Origin: an uncultured Actinomycetales bacterium
GTDB taxonomy: Bacteria > Actinomycetota > Actinomycetes > S36-B12
Direction of reading: 5' to 3'
DNA length: 52,493 bases
Assembly: GCA_913063435.1 (NCBI GenBank)
Contig: CAJXYI010000014.1
Coordinates: 1 to 52,493 of the forward strand
The position numbers and the translations under genes are program-made. Numbering within the stretch: position 1 is the stretch's first letter; each line of letters opens with the position of its first letter. Positions 25,543-34,072 of this stretch are shown here, piece after piece. The notes beneath the pieces were generated by a model that was not told where the DNA came from, searched no databases, and worked only from the letters and a program-made list of their open reading frames with translations.

Positions 25543-27006
25543 ATGTCCACCACAACCGGCGCCACTCGGGTTTCAAGCGTCGATGTCGCGTGCGCCCAGG
25601 CGCATGAGACAGCGCCATGGTTCGCGGCAACGGATCTGTCGACCCGAGCCGGACTGCTCGAGGCGATCGCCGATGCGGTGGATTCGCATATCGATGAACT
25701 CGTGCCGATCGCGATGGCCGAAAGTCGGCTGGGTGAGGAACGGTTGCGCGGTGAGGTCGGACGGACCACGGGACAGTTGCGCCTGATGGCGAACGTCGTG
25801 CGCGACGGAGTGTTCCTCGGTGTGGTGATCGATCACGCGGACCCGTCGCTGACACCGCCACGGCCGGACCTTCGTCGGATGAACATCCCGCTCGGTCCCG
25901 TCGCGGTCTTCGCAGCGAGCAATTTCCCGTTCGCATTCTCGACCCTCGGCGGCGACACTGCGTCGGCATTGGCCTCCGGGTGCCCCGTCGTCGTCAAGTC
26001 CAATCCCGGTCACCCGCAATTGTCCGACGCCATCATGGCGGTCGCTCAGGACGCACTGGTGGCAGCCGGCGCACCTGACGGTGTCCTCGGCTTGGTCGAC
26101 GAGAGCCTGCAGGCTGGCATCGATCTCGTCAACGACGATCGGATCGAGGCGGTCGCGTTCACCGGAAGCCAGCGCGGCGGATTGGCGCTGGCGAAGATCG
26201 CGGCCGATCGGCCGCGTCCCATCCCATTCTTCGGCGAACTCGGCAGTATCAACCCGATGTTCGTCACCGCTGACTATCTCGCCGGGCGCGAGACCGAACT
26301 CGCTGCGGGATTCGTCGGCTCGTTCACCCTCGGTGCGGGGCAGTTCTGCACCAAGCCCGGGCTGCTCATCGCCCCGCGGGACGAGACGTTGCGTGCGGCG
26401 TTGATCGAGGCCGTGGGTGGCGCCCCCGGTCAGCGCATGCTCACCGATGGCATTCGTGACATGTTCCTGGCCGGTGTGGATGCTCGAGTGTCGATCGGGG
26501 ATGTCGAGGTTCTGCACGCGGGTGGACTCGATGATGCGAACGACGAGGTGCGCCCGACACTCATGGCGGTGTCGGCCAATGCCATCCTCGCCCACCCGGA
26601 ACTGCTCGAGGAATGCTTCGGCCCGATGTCGCTGCTCGTCGAATACGACGATGCCGAACAGATGCTGCGCATCGCTGACGCGCTCCCGGGATTGCTGGCC
26701 GCCGGAGTGCATGCGGTCGGGGATGAATCGGTCCTCGCGGAGTTGCTGCCGCGGCTGAGCGCACATGCCGGACGTGTGCTGTGGGGTGGGTGGCCCACCG
26801 GGGTGGCGGTGACCTGGTCGATGCAGCATGGCGGACCGTTCCCCGCGACGACCCGACCGGAATCGACCAGTGTTGGAGCCGCTGCAGTTCAACGGTTCAT
26901 CCGCCCGGTGACGTACCAGAGCGTTCCCGAGGAGTGGTTGTCCCCGGCACTGCACGACGCCAACCCCTGGGCGATCCCGCAGCGTGTGGACGGTGTGCTC
27001 GACTGA
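25543..27006 (+). CDS. 2-oxoglutarate semialdehyde (2,5-dioxovalerate) dehydrogenase
   Basis: A 487-residue aldehyde dehydrogenase of the KGSADH type. It oxidises the semialdehyde from the deaminase to 2-oxoglutarate with NAD(P). Motifs: ASNFPFAFSTLGGDTASAL (cofactor binding), VAFTGSQRGG, the general-base Glu in FFGELGSINP, and the nucleophile in GAGQFCTKPG. The short ends and these motifs set it apart from betaine or succinate-semialdehyde dehydrogenases. AAGAGGAGG about 7 nt before the ATG at 25543 decides the start over an ATG at 25516. It is the last gene of cluster B and ends before a strong hairpin. Confidence 0.9.
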   Translation: MSTTTGATRVSSVDVACAQAHETAPWFAATDLSTRAGLLEAIADAVDSHIDELVPIAMAESRLGEERLRGEVGRTTGQLRLMANVVRDGVFLGVVIDHADPSLTPPRPDLRRMNIPLGPVAVFAASNFPFAFSTLGGDTASALASGCPVVVKSNPGHPQLSDAIMAVAQDALVAAGAPDGVLGLVDESLQAGIDLVNDDRIEAVAFTGSQRGGLALAKIAADRPRPIPFFGELGSINPMFVTADYLAGRETELAAGFVGSFTLGAGQFCTKPGLLIAPRDETLRAALIEAVGGAPGQRMLTDGIRDMFLAGVDARVSIGDVEVLHAGGLDDANDEVRPTLMAVSANAILAHPELLEECFGPMSLLVEYDDAEQMLRIADALPGLLAAGVHAVGDESVLAELLPRLSAHAGRVLWGGWPTGVAVTWSMQHGGPFPATTRPESTSVGAAAVQRFIRPVTYQSVPEEWLSPALHDANPWAIPQRVDGVLD

Positions 27007-27022
27007 TGCGGCACGAGAGCGA

Positions 27023-27064
27023 CGACTAACCGGACTAAGGCCCGGGCGTTATTCCGGTTAGTCG
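27023..27064. terminator. Bidirectional hairpin between convergent cluster B and hutR-like gene
   Basis: A 42-bp inverted repeat: CGACTAACCGGA pairs perfectly with TCCGGTTAGTCG, and the inner part (CTAAGGCCC against GGGCGTTAT) continues with two mismatches. It lies in the 68-bp gap between two convergent genes, the normal place for a shared terminator. There is no T-run, so intrinsic termination would be of the tail-less actinobacterial kind. Confidence 0.7.
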
Positions 27065-27074
27065 GCGTTCTCGT

Positions 27075-27842
27075 TCATCGACTCAGTCGAGTCGCGATCG
27101 TTTCGGCAGCTTCGCGCACCTGGGGAACGTATGCGATCACGCTGTCGAGGCCCGCGGCATCGCCGATCGTGTGAACCGTCACGCTCACCGCTCCCGCCAA
27201 CCGGCCGGCTGAGTCGATGATCGCGACACCCACGGAGGCGTAACCATCCAGGATCTCGCCGTCCTCGAGTGCGTATCCCGAACGTCGCTCTCGGGTCAGC
27301 ACCGAGCGCAGGGCCGACAGTGAGGTGGGTCCTCGCCCGGTCCGGGATACGAAGGCGGTGGGCGAACTCATCACTGCGCGCACCTGCTCGGCCGACAGTG
27401 TCGCGAGCATCGCGCGTCCGCTCGCTGTGGTCGCAGCGGGCAATCGGACTCCGACATCGGTGATGAGCGTCGACGCGCGTCGAGTACTGCGGGGGGACTC
27501 CTTGAGCAGGTAGACGACTTCGCTGCCGTGCAGTGCGGCGAGGTGCACGGTGTGCCCGACCCGTTCGGCCAATTCGATGAGCACCGGGCGTGCGAGTGCC
27601 TCCCGTGGGTCATGGCGCAGATAGGCCATCCCGATCTCGAATGCACTCGGCCCGAGCGTCCAGCGGCGTTCATCGGGCAGGTGCACGACGAAGCCGGCGT
27701 CGGTGAGAACCGACAGTAGGTGATAGGTGGTGCTGCGAGGAATGTCGAGTGCCGCGGCCAGGGCGGTCGCGGTCGAGGGGCCGCGGTTGGCCAGGGTGCG
27801 CAGAAGGCCGAGGGTCGACGTCGCTGCGGGGACTTTGCTCAT
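27075..27842 (-). CDS. hutR: IclR-family regulator, HutR-like
   Basis: A 255-residue IclR protein. The N-terminal winged helix spans about residues 5-65 (ALAAALDIPRSTTYHLLSV). The effector domain follows (about 80-250), with the family patterns LITDVGVRLPAATTASGRA and ASVGVAIIDSAGR. It is divergent from hutU. As I recall, histidine-utilisation genes of Corynebacterium resistens are controlled by an IclR-type HutR that binds a palindrome of the form TCTG-N2-AT-N-CCAGA, and that sequence occurs in the shared promoter region here. The ATG at 27842 has a weak site; longer starts would read through the operator. Confidence 0.82.
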   Translation of the reverse strand: MSKVPAATSTLGLLRTLANRGPSTATALAAALDIPRSTTYHLLSVLTDAGFVVHLPDERRWTLGPSAFEIGMAYLRHDPREALARPVLIELAERVGHTVHLAALHGSEVVYLLKESPRSTRRASTLITDVGVRLPAATTASGRAMLATLSAEQVRAVMSSPTAFVSRTGRGPTSLSALRSVLTRERRSGYALEDGEILDGYASVGVAIIDSAGRLAGAVSVTVHTIGDAAGLDSVIAYVPQVREAAETIATRLSR

Positions 27843-27894
27843 CGGTTCGCGTCCGGGTTGGCGACATCGCGGAAGTCCACGACACCGCAGCATA

Positions 27895-27910
27895 GTCTGG
27901 GATCCCAGAC
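27895..27910. promoter_or_regulatory. HutR/IclR-type operator
   Basis: GTCTGGGATCCCAGAC is a perfect 16-bp palindrome between the divergent hutR-like and hutU genes. Its inner 14 bases fit TCTG-N2-AT-N-CCAGA, which I recall as the HutR site of Corynebacterium resistens. A second, shorter palindrome TCGGGTCCCGA (27932-27942) lies 22 bp further toward hutU. TTGACG at 27913 may be a -35 element, without a clear -10. Confidence 0.65.
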
Positions 27911-27990
27911 AGTTGACGCCCTCACCGTCTGTCGGGTCCCGATGGTGGCCGTGATGATGAGCCCACGGCACGGCGGACGAAGGGAACCCC

Positions 27991-29673
27991 ATGACCGATC
28001 TCGCCCACGACACCCTCACCGGATCGCGACCGGTGCGTGCTGCTCGCGGCACCACCCGCACGGCACGCAGTTGGCAGACCGAGGCGGCGCTGCGGATGTT
28101 GCACAACAACCTCGATCCCGATGTCGCCGAGCATCCGGAGGAACTCGTCGTCTACGGCGGAACGGGCCGTGCGGCGCGCGATTGGGCATCCTTCGATGCG
28201 ATGGCTCGCACGCTGACGACACTGGCTGACGACGAGACGATGCTGGTGCAGTCCGGTCGCCCCGTCGGGGTGTTCCGCACCCACGAATGGGCCCCTCGCG
28301 TGCTGCTGGCGAACTCCAATCTGGTCGGTGATTGGGCGACGTGGCCGGAGTTTCGTCGACTCGAGCAGCTGGGTTTGACGATGTACGGCCAGATGACCGC
28401 CGGGTCGTGGATCTACATCGGCACTCAGGGGATTCTGCAGGGCACCTACGAGACCTTCGCGGCGGTGGCGCAGAAACGATTCGGCGGCACGCTCGCGGGC
28501 ACCTTGACCGTCACCTCGGGCGCAGGCGGAATGGGTGGCGCACAACCGCTGGCGGTGACGATGAACGAGGGCACCTGTCTCATCATCGACATCGACCCGA
28601 CCCGACTGCGTCGCCGCGTCGAGACGCGATACCTCGACGAGATCGCCGACAACCTCGATGACGCCATCGATCGGGTGGTGGCATACAAGAACCAGCGTAG
28701 GGCGATTTCCGTCGGCCTCATCGGCAATGCCGCGATCATCCTTCCTGAACTGTTCCGCCGCGGCGTGCCTGTCGACATCGTCACCGATCAGACCTCGGCG
28801 CACGACCCTCTTGCCTACATCCCAGACGGCATTGATCTGGACGACGCTCACGATTATGCACGCAAGAAGCCCGAGGAGTTCACCGATCGCGCGCAGGCTT
28901 CGATGGCGATGCACGTCGAGGCGATGGTCGACTTCATGGATGCCGGTGCCGAGGTGTTCGACTACGGCAATTCGATTCGCGACGAGGCACGCAAGGGCGG
29001 TTACAACCGCGCCTTCGCGTTCCCCGGTTTCATTCCGGCCTATATCCGGCCGCTGTTCTGCGAGGGCAAGGGGCCGTTCCGCTGGGTCGCACTGAGCGGA
29101 GACCCCGCCGATATCGCGCGCACCGACCAGGCCGTGCTCGACCTGTTCCCCGACAACGATCATCTGCGCCGATGGATCACGATGGCGTCGGAGCGCGTAG
29201 CGTTCCAAGGACTGCCCGCGCGCATCTGCTGGCTGGGCTATGGCGAACGCGATAAGGCCGGCCTGGCGTTCAACGACCTCGTAGCGCGTGGCGAGGTGTC
29301 AGCACCCATCGTGATCGGGCGCGACCACCTCGACTGCGGTTCGGTGGCATCGCCCTATCGCGAAACCGAGGGCATGCTCGATGGTTCCGATGCGATCGCG
29401 GACTGGCCGCTGCTCAACGCGATGCTCAACGTCGCCTCGGGAGCATCCTGGGTGTCGCTGCACCACGGCGGCGGCGTGGGAATGGGTCGCTCGATCCATG
29501 CAGGCCAGGTCAGTGTCGCCGATGGCACCGAGTTGGCCGCTCAAAAGCTCGAGAGGGTGCTGACCAATGATCCGGGGATGGGAGTGATTCGACACTGTGA
29601 TGCCGGTTATGACGACGCCGTCGAGGTGGCCGAAGACCGCGGGGTGCGGGTCCCGATGCGCGAGCAGTCGTGA
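27991..29673 (+). CDS. hutU: Urocanate hydratase
   Basis: A 560-residue urocanase, full length. It hydrates urocanate to 4-imidazolone-5-propionate using a tightly bound NAD as electrophile. Clear signatures are [54 protein letters not shown] and [18 protein letters not shown], which holds the conserved catalytic-region Cys. It is the first gene of the hutU-hutI-hutH operon, with GAAGGGA upstream of the ATG. The stop overlaps the hutI GTG (GTGA). Confidence 0.97.
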   Translation: MTDLAHDTLTGSRPVRAARGTTRTARSWQTEAALRMLHNNLDPDVAEHPEELVVYGGTGRAARDWASFDAMARTLTTLADDETMLVQSGRPVGVFRTHEWAPRVLLANSNLVGDWATWPEFRRLEQLGLTMYGQMTAGSWIYIGTQGILQGTYETFAAVAQKRFGGTLAGTLTVTSGAGGMGGAQPLAVTMNEGTCLIIDIDPTRLRRRVETRYLDEIADNLDDAIDRVVAYKNQRRAISVGLIGNAAIILPELFRRGVPVDIVTDQTSAHDPLAYIPDGIDLDDAHDYARKKPEEFTDRAQASMAMHVEAMVDFMDAGAEVFDYGNSIRDEARKGGYNRAFAFPGFIPAYIRPLFCEGKGPFRWVALSGDPADIARTDQAVLDLFPDNDHLRRWITMASERVAFQGLPARICWLGYGERDKAGLAFNDLVARGEVSAPIVIGRDHLDCGSVASPYRETEGMLDGSDAIADWPLLNAMLNVASGASWVSLHHGGGVGMGRSIHAGQVSVADGTELAAQKLERVLTNDPGMGVIRHCDAGYDDAVEVAEDRGVRVPMREQS

Positions 29674-30881
29674 CCGATTCACCGAGCACGACGAGTTCGA
29701 TCCTCATTACCGACATCGGGCTCCTGTCGACACAGACCGAACGCGGCGATATCGAGGACGCGGCATTCGTCATAGAGGGCGGTCGCATCGCATGGATAGG
29801 TGCGCAGTCCTCGGCACCGTCGGCGGATATCCGATGGAGTGCATCCGGCCGCTGTGTCATTCCCGGATTCGTCGACAGCCATGCCCACCTGGTGTTCGCG
29901 GGTGAACGCAGCGCGGAGTTCGCTGCCCGGATGGCCGGACAGTCATATTCCGCAGGTGGCATCGCATCGACGGTGTCGGCAACGCGGGCTGCTAGCGATG
30001 AAGAATTGCAGCGCACCGTCGCAGCACTGGTTGCTGAACTGCTGGCCTCCGGGGTGACGACCTTCGAGATCAAATCCGGCTACGGCCTTACCGTTCATGA
30101 TGAGCAGCGATCCTTGAGCATCGCGTCGGACTTCACCCCGGAGACCACATTTCTGGGAGCGCATGTCGTTCCAGCCGAATTCCGGGATGATCCGGGTGGC
30201 TATGTCGATCTCGTCACCGGGGACATGCTCGATTCCTGCCGAGTTCACGCCCGATGGGTGGATGTGTTCTGCGATCGCGGAGCCTTCGATGGTGATCAGG
30301 CTCGCGCGATCCTGAGTGCGGGAATCGAAGCTGGTCTGCTGCCAAGAGTGCATGCCAATCAACTGCAGCATGGGCCGGGTGTCCAACTCGCTGTCGAGAT
30401 GGATGCCGCATCGGCTGATCACTGCACCTACCTCGACGACGCCGATATCGACGCCCTGGCGAACTCGCAGACCGTGGCGACCGTGCTGCCGGGTGCGGAA
30501 TTCTCGACTCGGTCGCCGTATCCCGATGCTCGTCGAATGCTCGATGCGGGCGTGACGATGGCGATCGCCACCGATTGCAATCCCGGTTCGAGTTTCACCA
30601 CGAGCATGCCGTGGTGCATTTCCATGGCGGTTCGAGAGATGCACATGACGCCAGCCGAAGCCGTGACCGCTGCGACACTCGGCGGTGCACGTGCTCTGCG
30701 TCGCGACGACGTTGGACGAATCACGCAGGGAGCGCGTGCGGACTTCATCGTCTTGGATGCGCCGAGTCCGATCTATCTGGCCTATCGCCCGGGAGTGAAT
30801 GTGATCGCTGAGGTGTGGCGCAACGGTGAACTAGTCGAGGCGAACAGCAGTAGCGACAAGGAGGCGTCGGCTGATGGGTGA
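29670..30881 (+). CDS. hutI: Imidazolonepropionase
   Basis: A 403-residue amidohydrolase that opens imidazolonepropionate to N-formimino-L-glutamate. Metal ligands His71 and His73 are in [12 protein letters not shown], followed by [34 protein letters not shown] and [15 protein letters not shown], all standard for HutI. The GTG start overlaps the hutU stop, and the gene overlaps hutH by 8 nt, so the three hut genes are translationally coupled. Confidence 0.96.
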   Translation: MTDSPSTTSSILITDIGLLSTQTERGDIEDAAFVIEGGRIAWIGAQSSAPSADIRWSASGRCVIPGFVDSHAHLVFAGERSAEFAARMAGQSYSAGGIASTVSATRAASDEELQRTVAALVAELLASGVTTFEIKSGYGLTVHDEQRSLSIASDFTPETTFLGAHVVPAEFRDDPGGYVDLVTGDMLDSCRVHARWVDVFCDRGAFDGDQARAILSAGIEAGLLPRVHANQLQHGPGVQLAVEMDAASADHCTYLDDADIDALANSQTVATVLPGAEFSTRSPYPDARRMLDAGVTMAIATDCNPGSSFTTSMPWCISMAVREMHMTPAEAVTAATLGGARALRRDDVGRITQGARADFIVLDAPSPIYLAYRPGVNVIAEVWRNGELVEANSSSDKEASADG

Positions 30882-32418
30882 TTCGCCACGGACACAGCGC
30901 GTCGTGCACCTGAGCACACACGCTACGACTATCGCCGACGTCATCGATGTCGCCCGGTTCGATGCACGAATCGAGATCACCCCCGATGCGATGGAGGCGA
31001 TGGCGCACAGCCGTGCCCAGGTCGAACAACTCGCAGCTTCCCAGACGCCGACCTATGGCATCTCCACCGGTTTCGGTGCCCTCGCCACACGACACATACC
31101 GGTGGAGCAGCGCGTGCAACTGCAGCGATCCCTGGTGCGTTCGCACGCGGCGGGGATGGGGGAGCCGGTCGAACGCGATGTTGTCCGCGCCCTGATGTTC
31201 CTCCGAACCAAGACGTTGTGCAGCGGGCGCACGGGAGTTCGTCCGGTCGTGGCGCAGACGATGGTGGACATCCTGAATTCCGGGATCACACCGGTGGTGC
31301 ACGAGTTCGGTTCGCTGGGATGCAGTGGTGATCTTGCTCCGCTCGCCCATTGCGCTCTTGTGCTGATGGGCGAGGGTGCGGCTGTAGGCCCGGGAGGGGA
31401 ACAGCGCCCGGTCCTTGAACTCCTGGACGCAGCCGGCATCACCCCCATCGAGTTGCAAGAGAAAGAAGGCCTCGCCCTCATCAATGGCACCGATGGCATG
31501 CTCGGCATGCTGATCATGGCGATCGCCGATCTGCAGGCACTCGCCGATGTCGCCGATATCACCGCGGCCATGAGCGTCGAAGGGCTGCTGGGCACCGATG
31601 CGGTGTTCCGACCGGAATTGCACGAACCCCTGCGACCGCATCCGGGGCAGGCGCACAGTGCAGCACGCATGTTCGCCCATCTGGCTGGCTCACCGATCGT
31701 CGCATCGCACAGGGAAGAGGACTCCCGAGTGCAGGATGCGTACTCCCTGCGCTGTGCACCGCAGGTCACCGGCGGTTTGCGCGACACGATCGACTACGCC
31801 CGGGTGATCGCCGAACGTGAACTCGCTGCCTGCATCGACAACCCGGTCGTCCTCGAGGACGGAACAGTGTCGAGCAACGGCAATTTCCACGGAGCGCCGA
31901 TCGCCTATGTGTTGGACTTCCTCGCCATCCCCGCGACCGATGTGGGTTCGATGGCCGAGCGTCGCACAGATCGGATGCTGGACAAGGCGCGCAGCCACGG
32001 ACTTCCCCCATTCCTCGCCGATGATCCGGGGGTCGACTCCGGGCTGATGATCGCGCAGTACACCCAGGCCGCACTCGTCAGCGACTGCAAGCGGCTGGCC
32101 GCACCGGCGAGTGTGGATTCGATCCCGAGTTCGGCGATGCAGGAGGATCACGTGTCGATGGGTTGGCACGCCGCACGCAAGTTGCGCACGATCACCGACA
32201 ACCTGCGCCGGATCCTCGCGATCGAGCTTGTCGCAGCGGCACGGGCGATCGAGTTGCGTGCACCGCTGCAACCGTCTCCCGCGAGTGCCGATGTGATGCA
32301 TCGATTGCGGCAGTCGGTCCCGGGTCCCGGTCCGGATCGATTCCTCTCCCCGGAACTCACTGCGGCTGAGCGGATCATCCGTGATTGGCACGAAGTGTCG
32401 AACCTGTCTACGGCCTGA
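30874..32418 (+). CDS. hutH: Histidine ammonia-lyase
   Basis: A 514-residue histidase that removes ammonia from L-histidine to give urocanate. The MIO electrophile forms from residues 150-152 in [14 protein letters not shown], here Cys-Ser-Gly rather than the textbook Ala-Ser-Gly. The catalytic Tyr is in [11 protein letters not shown] (about residue 61), and [13 protein letters not shown] and [15 protein letters not shown] are also conserved. AAGGAGG lies 9 nt before the ATG at 30874, inside the end of hutI. The stop directly abuts the stop of the convergent hutG gene, leaving no terminator space. Confidence 0.96.
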   Translation: MGDSPRTQRVVHLSTHATTIADVIDVARFDARIEITPDAMEAMAHSRAQVEQLAASQTPTYGISTGFGALATRHIPVEQRVQLQRSLVRSHAAGMGEPVERDVVRALMFLRTKTLCSGRTGVRPVVAQTMVDILNSGITPVVHEFGSLGCSGDLAPLAHCALVLMGEGAAVGPGGEQRPVLELLDAAGITPIELQEKEGLALINGTDGMLGMLIMAIADLQALADVADITAAMSVEGLLGTDAVFRPELHEPLRPHPGQAHSAARMFAHLAGSPIVASHREEDSRVQDAYSLRCAPQVTGGLRDTIDYARVIAERELAACIDNPVVLEDGTVSSNGNFHGAPIAYVLDFLAIPATDVGSMAERRTDRMLDKARSHGLPPFLADDPGVDSGLMIAQYTQAALVSDCKRLAAPASVDSIPSSAMQEDHVSMGWHAARKLRTITDNLRRILAIELVAAARAIELRAPLQPSPASADVMHRLRQSVPGPGPDRFLSPELTAAERIIRDWHEVSNLSTA

Positions 32419-33342
32419 TCATCGACAGGCGAACCCAGCTGCCGCCTCGAGGATGAGCAGGGCACCGAGGCGGATGGTGCGCTGATCCGGCGCATCGGCC
32501 ATCGCATCGATCTCGGTGATATCGATCGAGCGCACGCGCGGTGATCGTCCGGCGACGAAGGCGAAGTGACGCAGTTTCCCCGCGCTCACACCACCGGGAA
32601 CGGATGCCGGGCAACCCGGTGCAATCGATCGATCGCATACGTCGACGTCCAGATCGACGTGGATGGGCCCGCCTCCCGCTCCAGCGATATCGAGCGCCTC
32701 GGCCATGACGGCGTCGGGCGACCGATGCCGCAGGGCATCGCGGGTGATGACGGTGATACCGAATTCATGAGCTCGCCGAGCGTATTCCGCGGAATTGGCG
32801 AAGTCGGCGATCCCGATCTGCACGATCCGATCTCCGGGGAGGCCTGCTTCGATGAGGCGGCGCACGGGCGATCCGTTGCTGATGCCATCGCGCAGATCAT
32901 GGTGGGCATCGAGGGTGATCAAGCCGGCCGCAGCGAGACCATCGCCGGCGATGCCGGTCATCACGGGGTGCGTGATGGAGTTGTCACCGCCCAGTGCAAG
33001 GAGCAGGCTCGTCGATGCCATCGCGCTGGCAATCGCGGTGCGCACCCGTTCTTCGCCGTCGGGCCCGTCGGGATCGGGGATATCGTCGAAGTCGCGCACC
33101 GTGAGCGATGCCAGGTCGACATCGTGGGTGGCCGAGTACGTCGAGTAGCGGGCGAGGACAGCGCGGATGGCCGCTGGAGTGGTGTCCGCGCGCGTCGGGC
33201 TCAGCGAAGTGCGGTGCGCGGGGACTCCGATGATGCCGAGATCGCGGGGGCCGGAATCCTCGGCGATCGACGTCGAGCCTGCGGTGAGCCACGTGCTCGC
33301 GCGCGGCCAGTGCGGATCATCGCCGGGTGCCGGATGGGTCAT
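32419..33342 (-). CDS. hutG: Formimidoylglutamase (arginase/ureohydrolase family)
   Basis: A 307-residue ureohydrolase. The two Mn ions are held by DAHHDLRD and DLDVDVCDRSIAPG, and the first motif is GGDNSITHP where GGDHS is usual. Next to hutUIH it should cleave N-formimino-L-glutamate to glutamate and formamide, the last step of this hut route; agmatinase is the alternative. It is convergent with hutH, their stop codons adjacent. The ATG at 33342 has a poor upstream site. Confidence 0.88.
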   Translation of the reverse strand: MTHPAPGDDPHWPRASTWLTAGSTSIAEDSGPRDLGIIGVPAHRTSLSPTRADTTPAAIRAVLARYSTYSATHDVDLASLTVRDFDDIPDPDGPDGEERVRTAIASAMASTSLLLALGGDNSITHPVMTGIAGDGLAAAGLITLDAHHDLRDGISNGSPVRRLIEAGLPGDRIVQIGIADFANSAEYARRAHEFGITVITRDALRHRSPDAVMAEALDIAGAGGGPIHVDLDVDVCDRSIAPGCPASVPGGVSAGKLRHFAFVAGRSPRVRSIDITEIDAMADAPDQRTIRLGALLILEAAAGFACR

Positions 33343-33436
33343 CGGCGTGTCCAGAAACTCATAGCCACATCCTGTCGGAACGTGATCGGGATCCTGTCGA
33401 ATCCCCGTGACGTATGAGGCGACTGTTCACCGCCAA

Positions 33437-33472
33437 CCACCGGCACCCCACATTTCGCCACCGGTACCCCAC
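33437..33472 (+). repeat. Direct repeat of 15 bp upstream of hutG
   Basis: CCACCGGCACCCCAC (33437-33451) and CCACCGGTACCCCAC (33458-33472) differ at one base and start 21 bp apart. The second copy runs into the left arm of the palindrome at 33469. No gene covers them. They may be a duplication connected with the palindrome, or sites for a regulator. Confidence 0.6.
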
Positions 33473-33540
33473 CGCTAAGACGACCCTAACTTGCGCCGGG
33501 AGCGGTCGCTAGGCGCAAGTTAGGGTCGTCTTAGCGGTGG
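33469..33540. repeat. 72-bp palindrome (second type)
   Basis: Two perfectly complementary 29-base arms, CCACCGCTAAGACGACC followed by CTAACTTGCGCC, around a 14-base centre that itself contains AGCG-GT-CGCT. It lies between hutG and the NadR-like gene, both read on the minus strand. The right arm encodes the last ten codons of the NadR-like gene, whose TAG lies at the start of the loop. It can act as that gene's terminator, but the arms are far longer than normal terminators. Confidence 0.95.
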
Positions 33541-34072
33541 CCATCCGGGTGTCGAGGTCGCCGGTGAGGCGGGTCACGGAGCAGCCGGACTCGATCAGGC
33601 GGGGGGCGATGAGTTCGGCGATCACCGATTCGGTGCGGCTACGCATCTCCTCCCCGTCGCGCATCCCAGTCTCGGGCTCGGCATCGAAATCCGGCGCGCA
33701 CCACAGCAGGTGGTCGTAGCCGCTCGCGTCGACGATGCCTGGGTCGACGAGGGAATCGTCATCGAAATACACGATGCTGTAGACCGCCGTCATCAGCGGC
33801 AGCGGATCGGCGATGACCCAGGGGACGGTTGCATGCGTCGCGGCACGAACAACGGTGACAACCGTCGCCTGCTGGGTGAGGAAGATGCCCTCCTGATCGG
33901 CGAGAGTGGGCAGACGAGCGAAGTCTCGGACGAAATCCCGCAGGTATTCCTCGGCGATGAATCCATCGATCGATGAAGCGAGGTCGTGTGCCAGTGTTGT
34001 CTTTCCCGTGGATTCGGCGCCGAGCAATCCGATGCGTCGCGGCACGTGCACCGATGTAGATGCGTCGCTCAC
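33509..34072 (-). CDS. NadR/Ttd14-like P-loop kinase
   Basis: A 187-residue AAA-type ATPase of the NadR kinase group. The P-loop is GLLGAESTGKTTLAHDL (Lys24), followed by FIAEEYLRDFVRDFA and a Walker-B-like WVIADPLPLMTAVYS. In NadR this fold phosphorylates nicotinamide riboside; the adenylyltransferase and DNA-binding parts of NadR are absent, so only a kinase role is suggested. The GTG at 34072 overlaps the stop of the DUF6159 gene (GTGA). Oddly, the final ten residues (ATAKTTLTCA) are encoded by an arm of the long palindrome, so the original C-terminus may have been replaced. Confidence 0.82.
   Translation of the reverse strand: MSDASTSVHVPRRIGLLGAESTGKTTLAHDLASSIDGFIAEEYLRDFVRDFARLPTLADQEGIFLTQQATVVTVVRAATHATVPWVIADPLPLMTAVYSIVYFDDDSLVDPGIVDASGYDHLLWCAPDFDAEPETGMRDGEEMRSRTESVIAELIAPRLIESGCSVTRLTGDLDTRMATAKTTLTCA

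Noticed and set aside
33509-33540. Frameshift or truncation at the end of the NadR-like gene
   Set aside because: The frame is continuous into the palindrome arm and ends in a proper stop; without homologues to align, loss of original sequence cannot be claimed.
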